IMG/VR virus record: IMGVR_UViG_3300029442_000005
Location: 1 to 61,078 of that record
Origin: a virus
DNA length: 61,078 nucleotides
Reading direction: 5' to 3' (one strand)
Within the stretch, counting starts at the first letter, position 1. Each line of letters opens with the position of its first letter. Below are positions 9,456 through 16,802 of this stretch, one piece after another. The notes beneath the pieces were generated by a model, which made no database searches, was not told the origin of the DNA, and saw only the letters and a list, made by a program, of their open reading frames with translations. The translations under genes were made by a program, and so were the position numbers.

Positions 9456-9927
9456 TTGATAACACTTTATTTGTAACATCAACTAATAATACTTTGCATG
9501 GAACTTTTAATACTCGAGCAACTGCCTGTCTTGTATTTCCAGCCATTATAAACAATCCATCAGATCCTTTGAGTACGATAGGCATTGGCAATGTAGCGCC
9601 TGATTTCATGCCGTCTACGATTCGTTGTACATCTCTAGGTATGTGATATCCACTTACCATACTTTCTATATCTTCAATACTATTATTTGCTGTTCTATTT
9701 CCAACTCTAGTTAATGAACTATTATCAACAACTTTTGCTGAATCTAGTGCTTGTTTAAAACTGTTTATGTCTTAAAATATAGGAAATCTAAAACCAACTT
9801 GTTGGGCACGTGACTTCCATTTTGATAATTCTTTACCCTTATATTCTTTGAAGTCATCAATCAAACTTTGGTCAGTATATCTTACCCAATTTGGAGTTGA
9901 TTTATTTTCTATTTCGTTTAATCGCAT
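9442..9927 (-). pseudogene. ParB/sulfiredoxin-like domain protein interrupted by an in-frame stop
   Basis: Reading from the ATG at 9925-9927, 51 codons encode MRLNEIENKSTPNWVRYTD and onwards to GFRFPIF, then a TAA at 9772-9774. The same frame continues without a break as DINSFKQALDSAKVV to SITEE, ending at 9442. The second part carries the ParB-like pattern PIVLKG, then IMAGNTRQAVARVL and CKVLLVDV. An internal ATG at 9658-9660 could give a 72-residue fragment. The single nonsense codon suggests a recent mutation, a sequencing error or an intended split. The GATAAATA motif lies 5 nt upstream of the first ATG. The 3' end overlaps the convergent endonuclease gene. Confidence 0.65.
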
Positions 9928-9932
9928 ACAAT

Positions 9933-9940
9933 TATTTATC
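9933..9940 (-). promoter_or_regulatory. T4-type late promoter (GATAAATA), ParB-like gene
   Basis: The octamer on the minus strand ends 5 nt before the ATG at 9927, the same spacing as at 6793, 12602, 15069, 31751 and 34952. Transcription is predicted to begin on the ATG itself. Confidence 0.6.
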
Positions 9941-9955
9941 CGATTAAATAAAAAT

Positions 9956-9984
9956 AGGGTAAGTACAAAATTTGTACTTACCCT
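9956..9984 (-). terminator. Rho-independent terminator after the 10047-11186 structural gene
   Basis: A perfect 14-bp inverted repeat (AGGGTAAGTACAAA and its complement) with a 1-nt centre. On the minus strand it is followed by ATTTTTATTT, a U-rich tract. It separates the abundant-type structural gene from the ParB-like gene. Confidence 0.85.
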
Positions 9985-10046
9985 GGAAGGTTTACTACAC
10001 TATGTTTAACTCTTTAAGTATAACAGAAGTTATGATTTATATCAAC

Positions 10047-11186
10047 CTATCCTACAGTATTAACCATAAGACTTTGTTTTAATACTGCACCAGTTACATT
10101 CCATGCAACCTTATCACCTGTTGCAAATTGTGTACCGGTACCACGAGTTACTGTGCAAGTTCTACCACTAATTTTATTAGCATAATATGTTCCACCAATA
10201 CTATCAACTAATGTTAGTCTGCATTCAAGTAAATTAGGAGCAGTAGCTACTAATAAGCACTTACCTGTTCCGTCAGCTGTTGTAATTACAAAAAGAATGT
10301 TACTTTCTTGCTTTACAATATCACCAACTTTAGAACCAACACCTGTAATATTTGCACTAACATTGAATGTTGGAGTAGCATTTACTGTTGGTGTTACTAC
10401 AAAAACTGGATTTGCACCTTGACCAGCTGAACTAGGAGTTAGTGTTGGAGTTGCAGAATATCCAAGACCAGCCCCTGTAACAACAACGCCATTAATTGTG
10501 TATTGAACATTTAATGTTCCACCAGTGCCAGTTGCACTATTTGTGGTTGGTGTATTTGGATTAGCCGGTAGAGCTGAATAAGATCCAGCTGTTCCTAATG
10601 TAACTGCATTAATGCCAAATCCAAAGTTAAATGAAGCGGCTGTACCAGCAACGCTAGTTGTTGATGTAGCAAGTACTGGACCTATTGGGGGAGTTGCATT
10701 CCCCCAAACACCATGAGCAGCTACAGTAAAAGTAGCAACACCATTACCTGCACCTAAAGTGGATACAGTAACAACAGCATTTGATGTCCATCCTGTTCCA
10801 CTGAAAACTAAATTATCACCTGTTTGATAAAGCGACCCTGTTGCACCAAGTGTTGCAGTTCTAACATTAACATTTGATACTGTAAAAGTTCCTGCTGTTC
10901 CTGTTCCACCAGCTAATGTTAAGACATCTCCTGGTGCATAATCTTGAGCTGCTGTTCCTGTACCTGAAGAAATTACTGCGGCTGTTAGACCACCTAATTT
11001 TAAGCTTGCATTTGCATTTACACCACCTGGTAATTGTGGAGCTCCAAATGTTGCTGTTGGCATAGTTACATTGCCAGCATTGCTATAAGTTCCACCAACT
11101 GAAACTGCTACACTTGCTACACCAGTACCACCAATTCCACTAGTATTTCTATTACCAAAATATTTTTTTCCGAGAGGTCTACCCAT
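10047..11186 (-). CDS. Abundant virion structural protein (MGRPLGKKYFGN family)
   Basis: This 379-residue protein is rich in Gly, Ala, Thr, Val and Ser. It begins MGRPLGKKYFGN, a start shared by virion structural proteins of marine T4-like phages, and ends with TYYANKISGRTCTVTRGTG, then QFATGDKVAWNV, also typical of that group. The middle consists of beta-rich, Gly/Thr-rich repeats such as GAGLGYSATPTLTPS, suggesting decoration or fibre-like strands. It has its own late promoter, a strong AAGGAG ribosome site with a 38-nt leader, and a strong terminator downstream, all fitting high single-gene expression. Whether it sits on the head or tail is not visible from the sequence. Confidence 0.7.
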   Translation of the reverse strand: MGRPLGKKYFGNRNTSGIGGTGVASVAVSVGGTYSNAGNVTMPTATFGAPQLPGGVNANASLKLGGLTAAVISSGTGTAAQDYAPGDVLTLAGGTGTAGTFTVSNVNVRTATLGATGSLYQTGDNLVFSGTGWTSNAVVTVSTLGAGNGVATFTVAAHGVWGNATPPIGPVLATSTTSVAGTAASFNFGFGINAVTLGTAGSYSALPANPNTPTTNSATGTGGTLNVQYTINGVVVTGAGLGYSATPTLTPSSAGQGANPVFVVTPTVNATPTFNVSANITGVGSKVGDIVKQESNILFVITTADGTGKCLLVATAPNLLECRLTLVDSIGGTYYANKISGRTCTVTRGTGTQFATGDKVAWNVTGAVLKQSLMVNTVG

Positions 11187-11224
11187 GTTATTAATCTCCT
11201 TATGTTAAACTCATTTAACAATAA

Positions 11225-11232
11225 TATTTATC
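11225..11232 (-). promoter_or_regulatory. T4-type late promoter (GATAAATA), structural gene
   Basis: The octamer lies 38 nt upstream of the ATG at 11186. This is one of the late promoters with a normal leader, and the leader contains AAGGAGAT as ribosome site. Confidence 0.75.
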
Positions 11233-11273
11233 TAATTCAGATAATTATCAAAGAATATGCTAAATAACAGTAA

Positions 11274-11762
11274 ATGATAAACGAAGTACAAGTATTAGAA
11301 ATATATCATTCTACTGAAACACCAAAACAGTTATCAGTATTGTATAATGTAACCACTAGTTTTATTTTAGGAATTAAGAAGAAGATTTACCATAAGAGTA
11401 TTACAAAAGATCTAAATGTATTACCTGGTGCTCCACTAAGTGGATATGTTGCACTTAATGAAGATATTGTCAAGAAAATTTTTTTAGAAGTAGGAAGTTA
11501 TTCTTATTTTCTTAAAACATATGGTGTATCTTGGAAGCGGGTTAAAAGTATAAAGTCTAAATACACATATAAAAGTATTACAAAAGATTTAGGTGTCGCT
11601 GGATCTGTTAAAAAATATAAATTAACCAATCAAGATACTGTTGATATTTACAATAGTAACTTATCCTTAGATGAACTTTCACTTAGATATAAAATAAATT
11701 CTGAGACTGTACGAAATATTAAAAATGTACACACTAGAAGATTTTTTAAAGATGAGTATTAA
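11274..11762 (+). CDS. Helix-turn-helix repeat protein, probably a homing-endonuclease DNA-binding remnant
   Basis: This 162-residue protein contains three copies of a module of about 45-50 residues: a helix (VLEIYHSTETPKQLSVLYNV; VKKIFLEVGSYSYFLKTYGV; TVDIYNSNLSLDELSLRYKI), a recognition-like helix, and a closing basic segment, of which the first two end in YHKSITKDLNV and YKSITKDLGV. Such helix-turn-helix repeats form the DNA-binding tails of phage HNH homing endonucleases. No nuclease motif is present. A TAAATA motif ends 7 nt before the ATG. The 3' end overlaps the convergent endolysin stop by 4 nt. It could be a relic, or a free-standing DNA-binding protein or regulator. Confidence 0.6.
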   Translation: MINEVQVLEIYHSTETPKQLSVLYNVTTSFILGIKKKIYHKSITKDLNVLPGAPLSGYVALNEDIVKKIFLEVGSYSYFLKTYGVSWKRVKSIKSKYTYKSITKDLGVAGSVKKYKLTNQDTVDIYNSNLSLDELSLRYKINSETVRNIKNVHTRRFFKDEY

Positions 11763-12388
11763 CCAATAATACCTAAACACTTATTATAAAGTGCAAGTCT
11801 CTGAGGTAAGGTATTAGTGCTTCCACTTATAGTTTGTGTAATATGACTAATATTACCTGTATCAGCTATATCATTGATTTTATTTTTAAACCAAAACCAA
11901 ACTCCTGCGTAAATAGCACCCGGAATAGTTAACAATTTGTCTGGGTCTAGAAGTAAAGAATCATTATCGTATAAATCTAAACTACATTGATAATAATTTG
12001 CTCTGCCAGTAAGTTGAATAATGCCACGTCCCCTAAACATATAACCTTGACCAGAAGTTTCATCTCCATTTCCTAGTCTATTACCATACACTTTATTAGC
12101 TAATAATTCGGGTTGGTGAGCAAATGGTTCAGCTGATTCAAGAGTTGGAAAATATCTAGGAAATACTTCTACAAGACGTTGTGATGTGTAATTAAGATTT
12201 TCTTCAAGTGATAAAAATTGTCCACTTTCATAAGAACATTGTGAAATAAATGCAGCAATTCTTTGTTCAGTAATTATATTGAAGTCAGGAATTATTTGGT
12301 CCAAATAGAAAAACCATTCTGTACAATTTGCATTACGGGGAAGCATTAGTGCTAAAGTTTCAGCTGTAAAATTACATGTAAAAGGCAT
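11759..12388 (-). CDS. GH19 (chitinase-like) endolysin
   Basis: This 209-residue peptidoglycan hydrolase acts on the cell wall at lysis. It shows the GH19 endolysin layout: AAFISQCSYESGQF containing the catalytic-type glutamate, a LEENLNYTS segment, NRLGNGDETSGQGYMFRGRG, then IIQLTGRANYYQCSLDL and a late AGVWFWFKN helix. The start at 12386-12388 is preferred: it lies 1 nt after the upstream stop and gives the family start MPF..FTAETLALMLP, whereas a start 13 codons earlier would overlap the upstream gene. No signal peptide is visible, so export through a holin is expected. It is co-transcribed with the small protein and the membrane protein upstream. Confidence 0.85.
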   Translation of the reverse strand: MPFTCNFTAETLALMLPRNANCTEWFFYLDQIIPDFNIITEQRIAAFISQCSYESGQFLSLEENLNYTSQRLVEVFPRYFPTLESAEPFAHQPELLANKVYGNRLGNGDETSGQGYMFRGRGIIQLTGRANYYQCSLDLYDNDSLLLDPDKLLTIPGAIYAGVWFWFKNKINDIADTGNISHITQTISGSTNTLPQRLALYNKCLGIIG

Positions 12389-12389
12389 A

Positions 12390-12596
12390 TTATTCAGTTT
12401 TTCGGTACTGTCTGGACACATCTGCAAGTCGTTTTTCGTCTTCTAATCTACGTACATCATTCATTATTCGAAGCTTATTAATTTGATCTAACCTTAATCG
12501 TGTTTTTCTAACATCAGATAATTTTGGAATACTATTATCATCTTCTGTACTAGTAAATCCAACTGAAGCTATTTCAAAAATTTCGTTTAGTATCAT
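12390..12596 (-). CDS. Small conserved phage protein (RKTRL...INKLRIMNDVRR family)
   Basis: This 68-residue protein starts MILNEIFEIASVGFTSTEDD and continues IPKLSDVRKTRLRLDQINKL, then RIMNDVRRLEDEK. This pattern is shared by small proteins near structural genes of cyanophage-type T4-like phages. It is charged and probably largely helical; the function is unknown. The start at 12594-12596 is chosen over an ATG 5 codons upstream because the GATAAATA late-promoter motif ends exactly 5 nt before it and lies downstream of the other ATG's possible start region. Its stop is 1 nt before the endolysin start, so the two are likely co-translated. Confidence 0.7.
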   Translation of the reverse strand: MILNEIFEIASVGFTSTEDDNSIPKLSDVRKTRLRLDQINKLRIMNDVRRLEDEKRLADVSRQYRKTE

Positions 12597-12600
12597 ATAA

Positions 12601-13119
12601 TTATTTATCAAAATATCTTTGTATTTCTTCTAGTGTAAGTTGTCTGCCTGTAGTTGGTAATAATAGTCCACCGTCAGCCATTGTTCCTACACCTACTAGT
12701 GTATTAACTGATTGTTCCATCATATTTTCAGCTTTATATCCAAATAATAAATTTTTTAATCCTTGTATATTAGACATTTCAAATATACCACCTTCTGAAG
12801 TAGATGTAACTTGACCAGTTATTGGTAATTTAATATTAATAGTACCTTGAGGAATTTCTACATTAAGTACATCACCGACAATTTCAAACTTATTAGCGTC
12901 GCACAATAAACTTTTTGCAAAATTATCTAAAGTAAGTTGTACTTTGATATCTGATATTATTTTAACACAGACATGACTGCTATGATAAAGTAAATCATAT
13001 GGCATATCAATTCCAGCTATAATTCTATCAGCTAATGTAAAATTATATTTACTTCTATGTAGCAAAAAATCAATAGTAATAAAACTTACAAATGTCAGTA
13101 ACACAAATAGCGCAACCAT
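12601..13119 (-). CDS. Membrane-anchored protein with possible GcvH/lipoyl-like domain, next to endolysin
   Basis: The frame is open further upstream, but a perfect TATAAATA (13140-13147) and a TAGGAGA ribosome site lie inside that extension, so translation should begin at 13117-13119, giving 172 residues. Residues 2-20 (VALFVLLTFVSFITIDFLL) form one membrane segment followed by basic residues. The soluble part contains HSSHVCVKI, then VQLTLDNFAKSLL, VEIPQG and PITGQVTS, which follows the spacing of glycine-cleavage H-protein-like domains (HxWV, GxxDFAQ, P..G.V) but without a visible lipoyl-lysine loop. Topology (single N-terminal anchor, endolysin downstream) also resembles T-type holins. 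Neither function is established. Confidence 0.6.
   Translation of the reverse strand: MVALFVLLTFVSFITIDFLLHRSKYNFTLADRIIAGIDMPYDLLYHSSHVCVKIISDIKVQLTLDNFAKSLLCDANKFEIVGDVLNVEIPQGTINIKLPITGQVTSTSEGGIFEMSNIQGLKNLLFGYKAENMMEQSVNTLVGVGTMADGGLLLPTTGRQLTLEEIQRYFDK
12602..12609 (-). promoter_or_regulatory. T4-type late promoter (GATAAATA), small protein and endolysin
   Basis: The octamer on the minus strand overlaps the stop codon of the upstream membrane-protein gene and ends 5 nt before the ATG at 12596. Confidence 0.65.
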
Positions 13120-13139
13120 AAAAATATCTCCTACAGTAG

Positions 13140-13147
13140 TATTTATA
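13140..13147 (-). promoter_or_regulatory. T4-type late promoter (perfect TATAAATA), lysis-type operon
   Basis: A perfect octamer on the minus strand, 20 nt upstream of the ATG at 13119, with TAGGAGA in the leader. It sets the start of the membrane-protein gene. Confidence 0.85.
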
Positions 13148-13182
13148 ATATTAGTTGAAATTGTCATATTTTTATGCTATCA

Positions 13183-13190
13183 TATAAATA
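13183..13190 (+). promoter_or_regulatory. T4-type late promoter (perfect TATAAATA), homing endonuclease copy 2
   Basis: A perfect octamer 18 nt upstream of the ATG at 13209. The leader contains AAAGAGA as a weak ribosome site. Confidence 0.8.
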
Positions 13191-13208
13191 GTAAAGAGAA
13201 TATAGTTT

Positions 13209-15014
13209 ATGACAATACAAGAAGAAATTCAACAAATGATAAATGAGTTAAATCCAAAGAGTTATGTAAGATGGATTCAAAATAGGCCTCATTTAATGAG
13301 TTGGATAACTGAAAAACAAATTGAATTACATACAAATAATATACCAGAAACTTTATTTTGTATTACTAATAACATTATACCTCCTCTGTGTGATTGTGGT
13401 TCTAAAGTATTATTTGCTACTTTTATAAAAGGGTATCGAAAATTTTGTAGTTTTAATTGTCCAATTAAAGGCCAAATACATTCAAAAACTATTAAAAAGA
13501 TGTGGAAAGATAATCCTACCAAACTTAAAGAAATGGTCGAAAAGAAAGAAGCAACCAATTTTTTAAAATATGGTTTTAAAAATGCTATTAATAACAAAGA
13601 TGTGCAAGATAAAGCTCGAAAAACTTGTCAAGAAAAGTATGGTACTGATACTCCTTTTGAAAGTAAAGAAATTCAAGAAAAGATATCAAATACAAATTTA
13701 AAAAAGTATGGGGTTGAAAGACCATTTCAGAATAAAGCTATTTTAGACAAAACAATAGCTACATTCGAAAAGAATCATGGTGAAAAGAATAAAATGCAGT
13801 TAGCTAGATCTGCATGGAAATTACAAAATAGTGGGTTAAATCCTTTCCAAACTCCTGAAGTAAAACAAAAAATTCAAGACTATTGGCAAATAAATTATGG
13901 TGTTAATCATCCAAATCAAGTTCCTCAGATATTAGCAAAATGTTCAGAAACTTTAATGAAAAATTATGGAGTTACAAATCCAGCTCAAATTGGATTGCCT
14001 GTTGAAAGCTTATTAGTATTATCTGATCCAACTTTGTTATCAAAAAAATTAATTACATATGGACTACAAACATTAAGTAAACAACTTAAAGTACGGCCAG
14101 AATTAATAGTTAGTTATCATCACCGTCTTGGATTAACCATATTACCCAAACAAACAAGAAGTTTACTTGAAGATGATGTTTATACGTTTTTATTAACACT
14201 TGGAATAACAGTATTAAGAAATGATCGAAAAATCATTTCTCCATATGAATTAGATTTTGTTTTACCAGAATACAACTTAGCAATAGAATTTAATGGATTA
14301 TATTGGCACAGTGAAAAAGCTGGAATGAAAGATAAAAAATATCATAATATGAAATTTTCAAACTGTGTTGAAAAGAACTTTCAATTGATTACTATTTGGG
14401 AAGATGAATGGATTAATAAAAGTAGTATTATTAAAAATCATATTAGACATTTAGTTCAGAAAACAAATAAAGTAATTGGTGCCAGGCAATTAACAATTAA
14501 AGCCATAAACTTATCTGAAGCTAATATATTTTTAGAAAATACTCATATTCAAGGATCAGTATTAAGTAGTAAAATTACCTTAGGGGCATATTTCAATAAT
14601 GCTTTAATAAGCATACTTACTACGTCTCAAATTGGTACTAATCCGATTGCAATTACACGATGGTCAGTTGATCAACAAGCTAGTTATCCAGGATTATTAA
14701 GCAAATTTATAAGTCATTTATCTCAAAATTATAATATAACTGAGATTGAAACAATTGCTGATCTACGTTGGAGTATCGGAAAAAGTTATATTGCAAGTGG
14801 ATTTGTATTAGATCATGTAATTGAACCTGATTATCAATATACCGATTATGTTACAAGAGATCATAAATTTAATTTAAGAAAAGATAAAATTAAAAAACGA
14901 TATAATGTTGATATTGAAGATAAAACAGAAAAGGAATTGTGTGAATTGCTTGGATTTGATCGTATTTGGGATTGTGGTAAATTAAAATTCAAGTGGTCAC
15001 AAAAAAGCAGTTGA
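13209..15014 (+). CDS. Homing endonuclease, Vsr-like/KYG-repeat family (copy 2)
   Basis: This 601-residue protein has the same layout as the gene behind gp55. A zinc ribbon (LCDCGSK, then CSFNCPIKG) is followed by about six repeats of 30 residues (LKYGFKNAIN, EKYGTDTPFE, KKYGVERPFQ, INYGVNHPNQ, KNYGVTNPAQ). Then comes the nuclease core ISPYELDFVLPEYNLAIEFN, GLYWHSE and LITIWEDEW, and a C-terminal domain with GARQLTIKAI, THIQGS and ETIADLRWSIGKSY. It ends GFDRIWDCGKLKFKWSQKSS, identical to copy 3. The stop codon lies inside the terminator stem at 15004-15029. It occupies the gap between the divergent lysis-type operon and the head operon, a typical place for a free-standing homing gene beside gp23. 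Confidence 0.8.
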   Translation: MTIQEEIQQMINELNPKSYVRWIQNRPHLMSWITEKQIELHTNNIPETLFCITNNIIPPLCDCGSKVLFATFIKGYRKFCSFNCPIKGQIHSKTIKKMWKDNPTKLKEMVEKKEATNFLKYGFKNAINNKDVQDKARKTCQEKYGTDTPFESKEIQEKISNTNLKKYGVERPFQNKAILDKTIATFEKNHGEKNKMQLARSAWKLQNSGLNPFQTPEVKQKIQDYWQINYGVNHPNQVPQILAKCSETLMKNYGVTNPAQIGLPVESLLVLSDPTLLSKKLITYGLQTLSKQLKVRPELIVSYHHRLGLTILPKQTRSLLEDDVYTFLLTLGITVLRNDRKIISPYELDFVLPEYNLAIEFNGLYWHSEKAGMKDKKYHNMKFSNCVEKNFQLITIWEDEWINKSSIIKNHIRHLVQKTNKVIGARQLTIKAINLSEANIFLENTHIQGSVLSSKITLGAYFNNALISILTTSQIGTNPIAITRWSVDQQASYPGLLSKFISHLSQNYNITEIETIADLRWSIGKSYIASGFVLDHVIEPDYQYTDYVTRDHKFNLRKDKIKKRYNVDIEDKTEKELCELLGFDRIWDCGKLKFKWSQKSS

Positions 15015-15040
15015 TTTCTCAACTGCTTTAATGTTATAAT
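14949..15040 (+). repeat. 92-bp direct repeat, copy 1 (endonuclease 3' end plus terminator)
   Basis: This 92-bp segment matches 16699-16790 at 89 of 92 positions. It covers the last 22 codons of the endonuclease gene, the hairpin and its flank. The divergence of the two genes upstream of it contrasts with this near-identity. Confidence 0.9.
15004..15029. terminator. Bidirectional-type terminator hairpin (copy 1)
   Basis: A perfect 11-bp stem (AAAGCAGTTGA and TCAACTGCTTT) with a TTTC loop. The left arm is preceded by extra A residues, so the U-tract is best on the minus strand (CTTTTTTG). The endonuclease stop codon TGA is part of the stem. Confidence 0.8.
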
Positions 15041-15068
15041 TATATTGTAATAACAACTGGTTCAAATG

Positions 15069-15076
15069 TATAAATA
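15069..15076 (+). promoter_or_regulatory. T4-type late promoter (perfect TATAAATA), homing endonuclease copy 3
   Basis: A perfect octamer that ends 5 nt before the ATG at 15082. The region between the terminator and the ATG offers no ribosome site, so a leaderless mRNA is predicted. Confidence 0.8.
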
Positions 15077-15081
15077 ACTAT

Positions 15082-16764
15082 ATGAAGGATAAAATTCTAG
15101 AACTATATAATCAAAATCCTAAACAATGGACTAAGCTAGTAAATAAAGACATTGAACTAATGAATTGGATTAATGAACAAATTGATACTTTTTTTATTGA
15201 TTATGAGTTAAAATTTAAAGTTGCTATTATCTTTCATGGTGATCCCAGGTGTTGTAATGGTAATATCAAAAAATATTATAGTTTTTTAGGTGGATGGAAG
15301 TTTTGTGACAAGTTAGGAAAATGTAAATGTGCATCTGATAATGTATCAAAATTAGTAATACTCAGAAAACAAGAAATATCAAACGAACAACAATTATTAA
15401 TTAACATTAAACGAGCACAAACAAATATTGAAAAATATGGTGTCAGTAATGCAGGACAAACAATAACAGCAAAGCAAAAGCATTTAGACTTTTATGCCAA
15501 TCAAGAAAAATCAAAACAAGCAGTATTAACACAACAAAATACATTAAACGAAAAATATGGCGTAAATAATGCCAGACATATTACTGGAGTAAATGAAAAA
15601 ATAAAAGCAACCCTTATTGAAAAATTTGGATTTGATAATCCAATGAAAAATAAAGAAATTAAAGATCGTAGTGTTTCAACCCGTAAAGAATTATTTGATC
15701 CAATTGAGCTTTATAAAAAAAATTATGTAAAATTTTGTCAAATGGTTAATGATAATTGGGAAGTAAAAGCATTACTTACTGAAAAAGAATATCATGGTGT
15801 AGTTACTTGCCCATTAATGAAATTTGAGTGTATTCATTGTTATTATATATTTGAAAAAAAATTCACATATGCATCTCCACCAATTTGTAAAAACTGTAAT
15901 CCAACAGAATTCAAATATGTTAGTAATGAAGAACAACAAATTTTTGATTATATTAAAACTATATATAACGGACAAATGATCCAAGGCGATAAAAGTATTA
16001 TAAATCCATTTCAGTTAGATATTTACTTACCAGAATTAAAATTAGCTATCGAGTATAACGGTTTATATTGGCACAGTGAATTAAGTAGTGGAAAAAGTTG
16101 GAATTATCATGCTAAGAAATATAAGTTATGCAGAGACAAAAATATCAGACTAATAACTATTTTCAGTGACGAATGGAATTTGAAGAAAGACCAAGTTAAA
16201 CAAACATTGTTAAACATAATCGGAAAAAATACCAAAAAACTTTTTGCTAGAAAATGTGTTATTAAAGAAGTAAGTAAAGTTGAAGCTACTAATTTTCATA
16301 ATAAATATCATCTTCAGGAAAGTCCAAAATTTTTAGGTATAAATATAGGTTTATTTTTTAAAGATAATTTAGTTTCATTAATGAGTTTTAAAAATAAATC
16401 AAATAATGAATACGAACTAATACGTGCAAGTTCTTCTATTAGAGTAGTAGGAGGTGCAAGTAAAATATTTTCATATTTTATATCAAAAATTAATCCTTTA
16501 CATGTTATAAGTTTTGCAGATTTACGTTGGAGCCAAGGAAATGTATATAAACAGTTAGGATTTGATATAGTAAGTAAAGTACCTCCGATGCAAAGCTATG
16601 TTGAAAATTATAATAAACGTTATCATAAATTACAATTTACTAAAAGTAAAATAGTAGAAAGTGGAAGTAACTTAACTGAGTGGCAACGAATGCAGGAACT
16701 TGGATTTGATCGTATATGGGATTGTGGCAAGTTAAAATTCAAGTGGTCACAAAAAAGCAGTTGA
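15082..16764 (+). CDS. Homing endonuclease, Vsr-like/KYG-repeat family (copy 3)
   Basis: This 560-residue protein belongs to the same family, with fewer KYG repeats (EKYGVSNAGQ, EKYGVNNARH, EKFGFDNPMK). Between repeats and nuclease there is a zinc-ribbon-like segment with two Cys pairs (ECIHC, then CKNC). The nuclease core reads INPFQLDIYLP, then LAIEYNGLYWHSE and RLITIFSDEW. The C-terminal domain has ARKCVIKEVS, VVGGASKIFSYF and SFADLRWSQGNVY. The final 20 residues equal those of copy 2, and the 3' DNA is a 92-bp near-perfect repeat. Its stop is within the terminator that also serves the convergent major capsid gene. Confidence 0.8.
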   Translation: MKDKILELYNQNPKQWTKLVNKDIELMNWINEQIDTFFIDYELKFKVAIIFHGDPRCCNGNIKKYYSFLGGWKFCDKLGKCKCASDNVSKLVILRKQEISNEQQLLINIKRAQTNIEKYGVSNAGQTITAKQKHLDFYANQEKSKQAVLTQQNTLNEKYGVNNARHITGVNEKIKATLIEKFGFDNPMKNKEIKDRSVSTRKELFDPIELYKKNYVKFCQMVNDNWEVKALLTEKEYHGVVTCPLMKFECIHCYYIFEKKFTYASPPICKNCNPTEFKYVSNEEQQIFDYIKTIYNGQMIQGDKSIINPFQLDIYLPELKLAIEYNGLYWHSELSSGKSWNYHAKKYKLCRDKNIRLITIFSDEWNLKKDQVKQTLLNIIGKNTKKLFARKCVIKEVSKVEATNFHNKYHLQESPKFLGINIGLFFKDNLVSLMSFKNKSNNEYELIRASSSIRVVGGASKIFSYFISKINPLHVISFADLRWSQGNVYKQLGFDIVSKVPPMQSYVENYNKRYHKLQFTKSKIVESGSNLTEWQRMQELGFDRIWDCGKLKFKWSQKSS

Positions 16765-16790
16765 TTTCTCAACTGCTTTAATGTTATAAT
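16699..16790 (+). repeat. 92-bp direct repeat, copy 2 (endonuclease 3' end plus terminator)
   Basis: Partner of 14949-15040, with three differences in 92 positions. This copy lies immediately downstream of gp23 on the opposite strand. Confidence 0.9.
16754..16779. terminator. Terminator hairpin after gp23 (copy 2)
   Basis: The same 11-bp stem and TTTC loop as at 15004-15029. On the minus strand it follows the gp23 stop by about 25 nt and is succeeded by CTTTTTTG, a classical intrinsic terminator for the head operon. On the plus strand the tract is poor. Confidence 0.85.
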
Positions 16791-16802
16791 GTAATTATAA
16801 GT

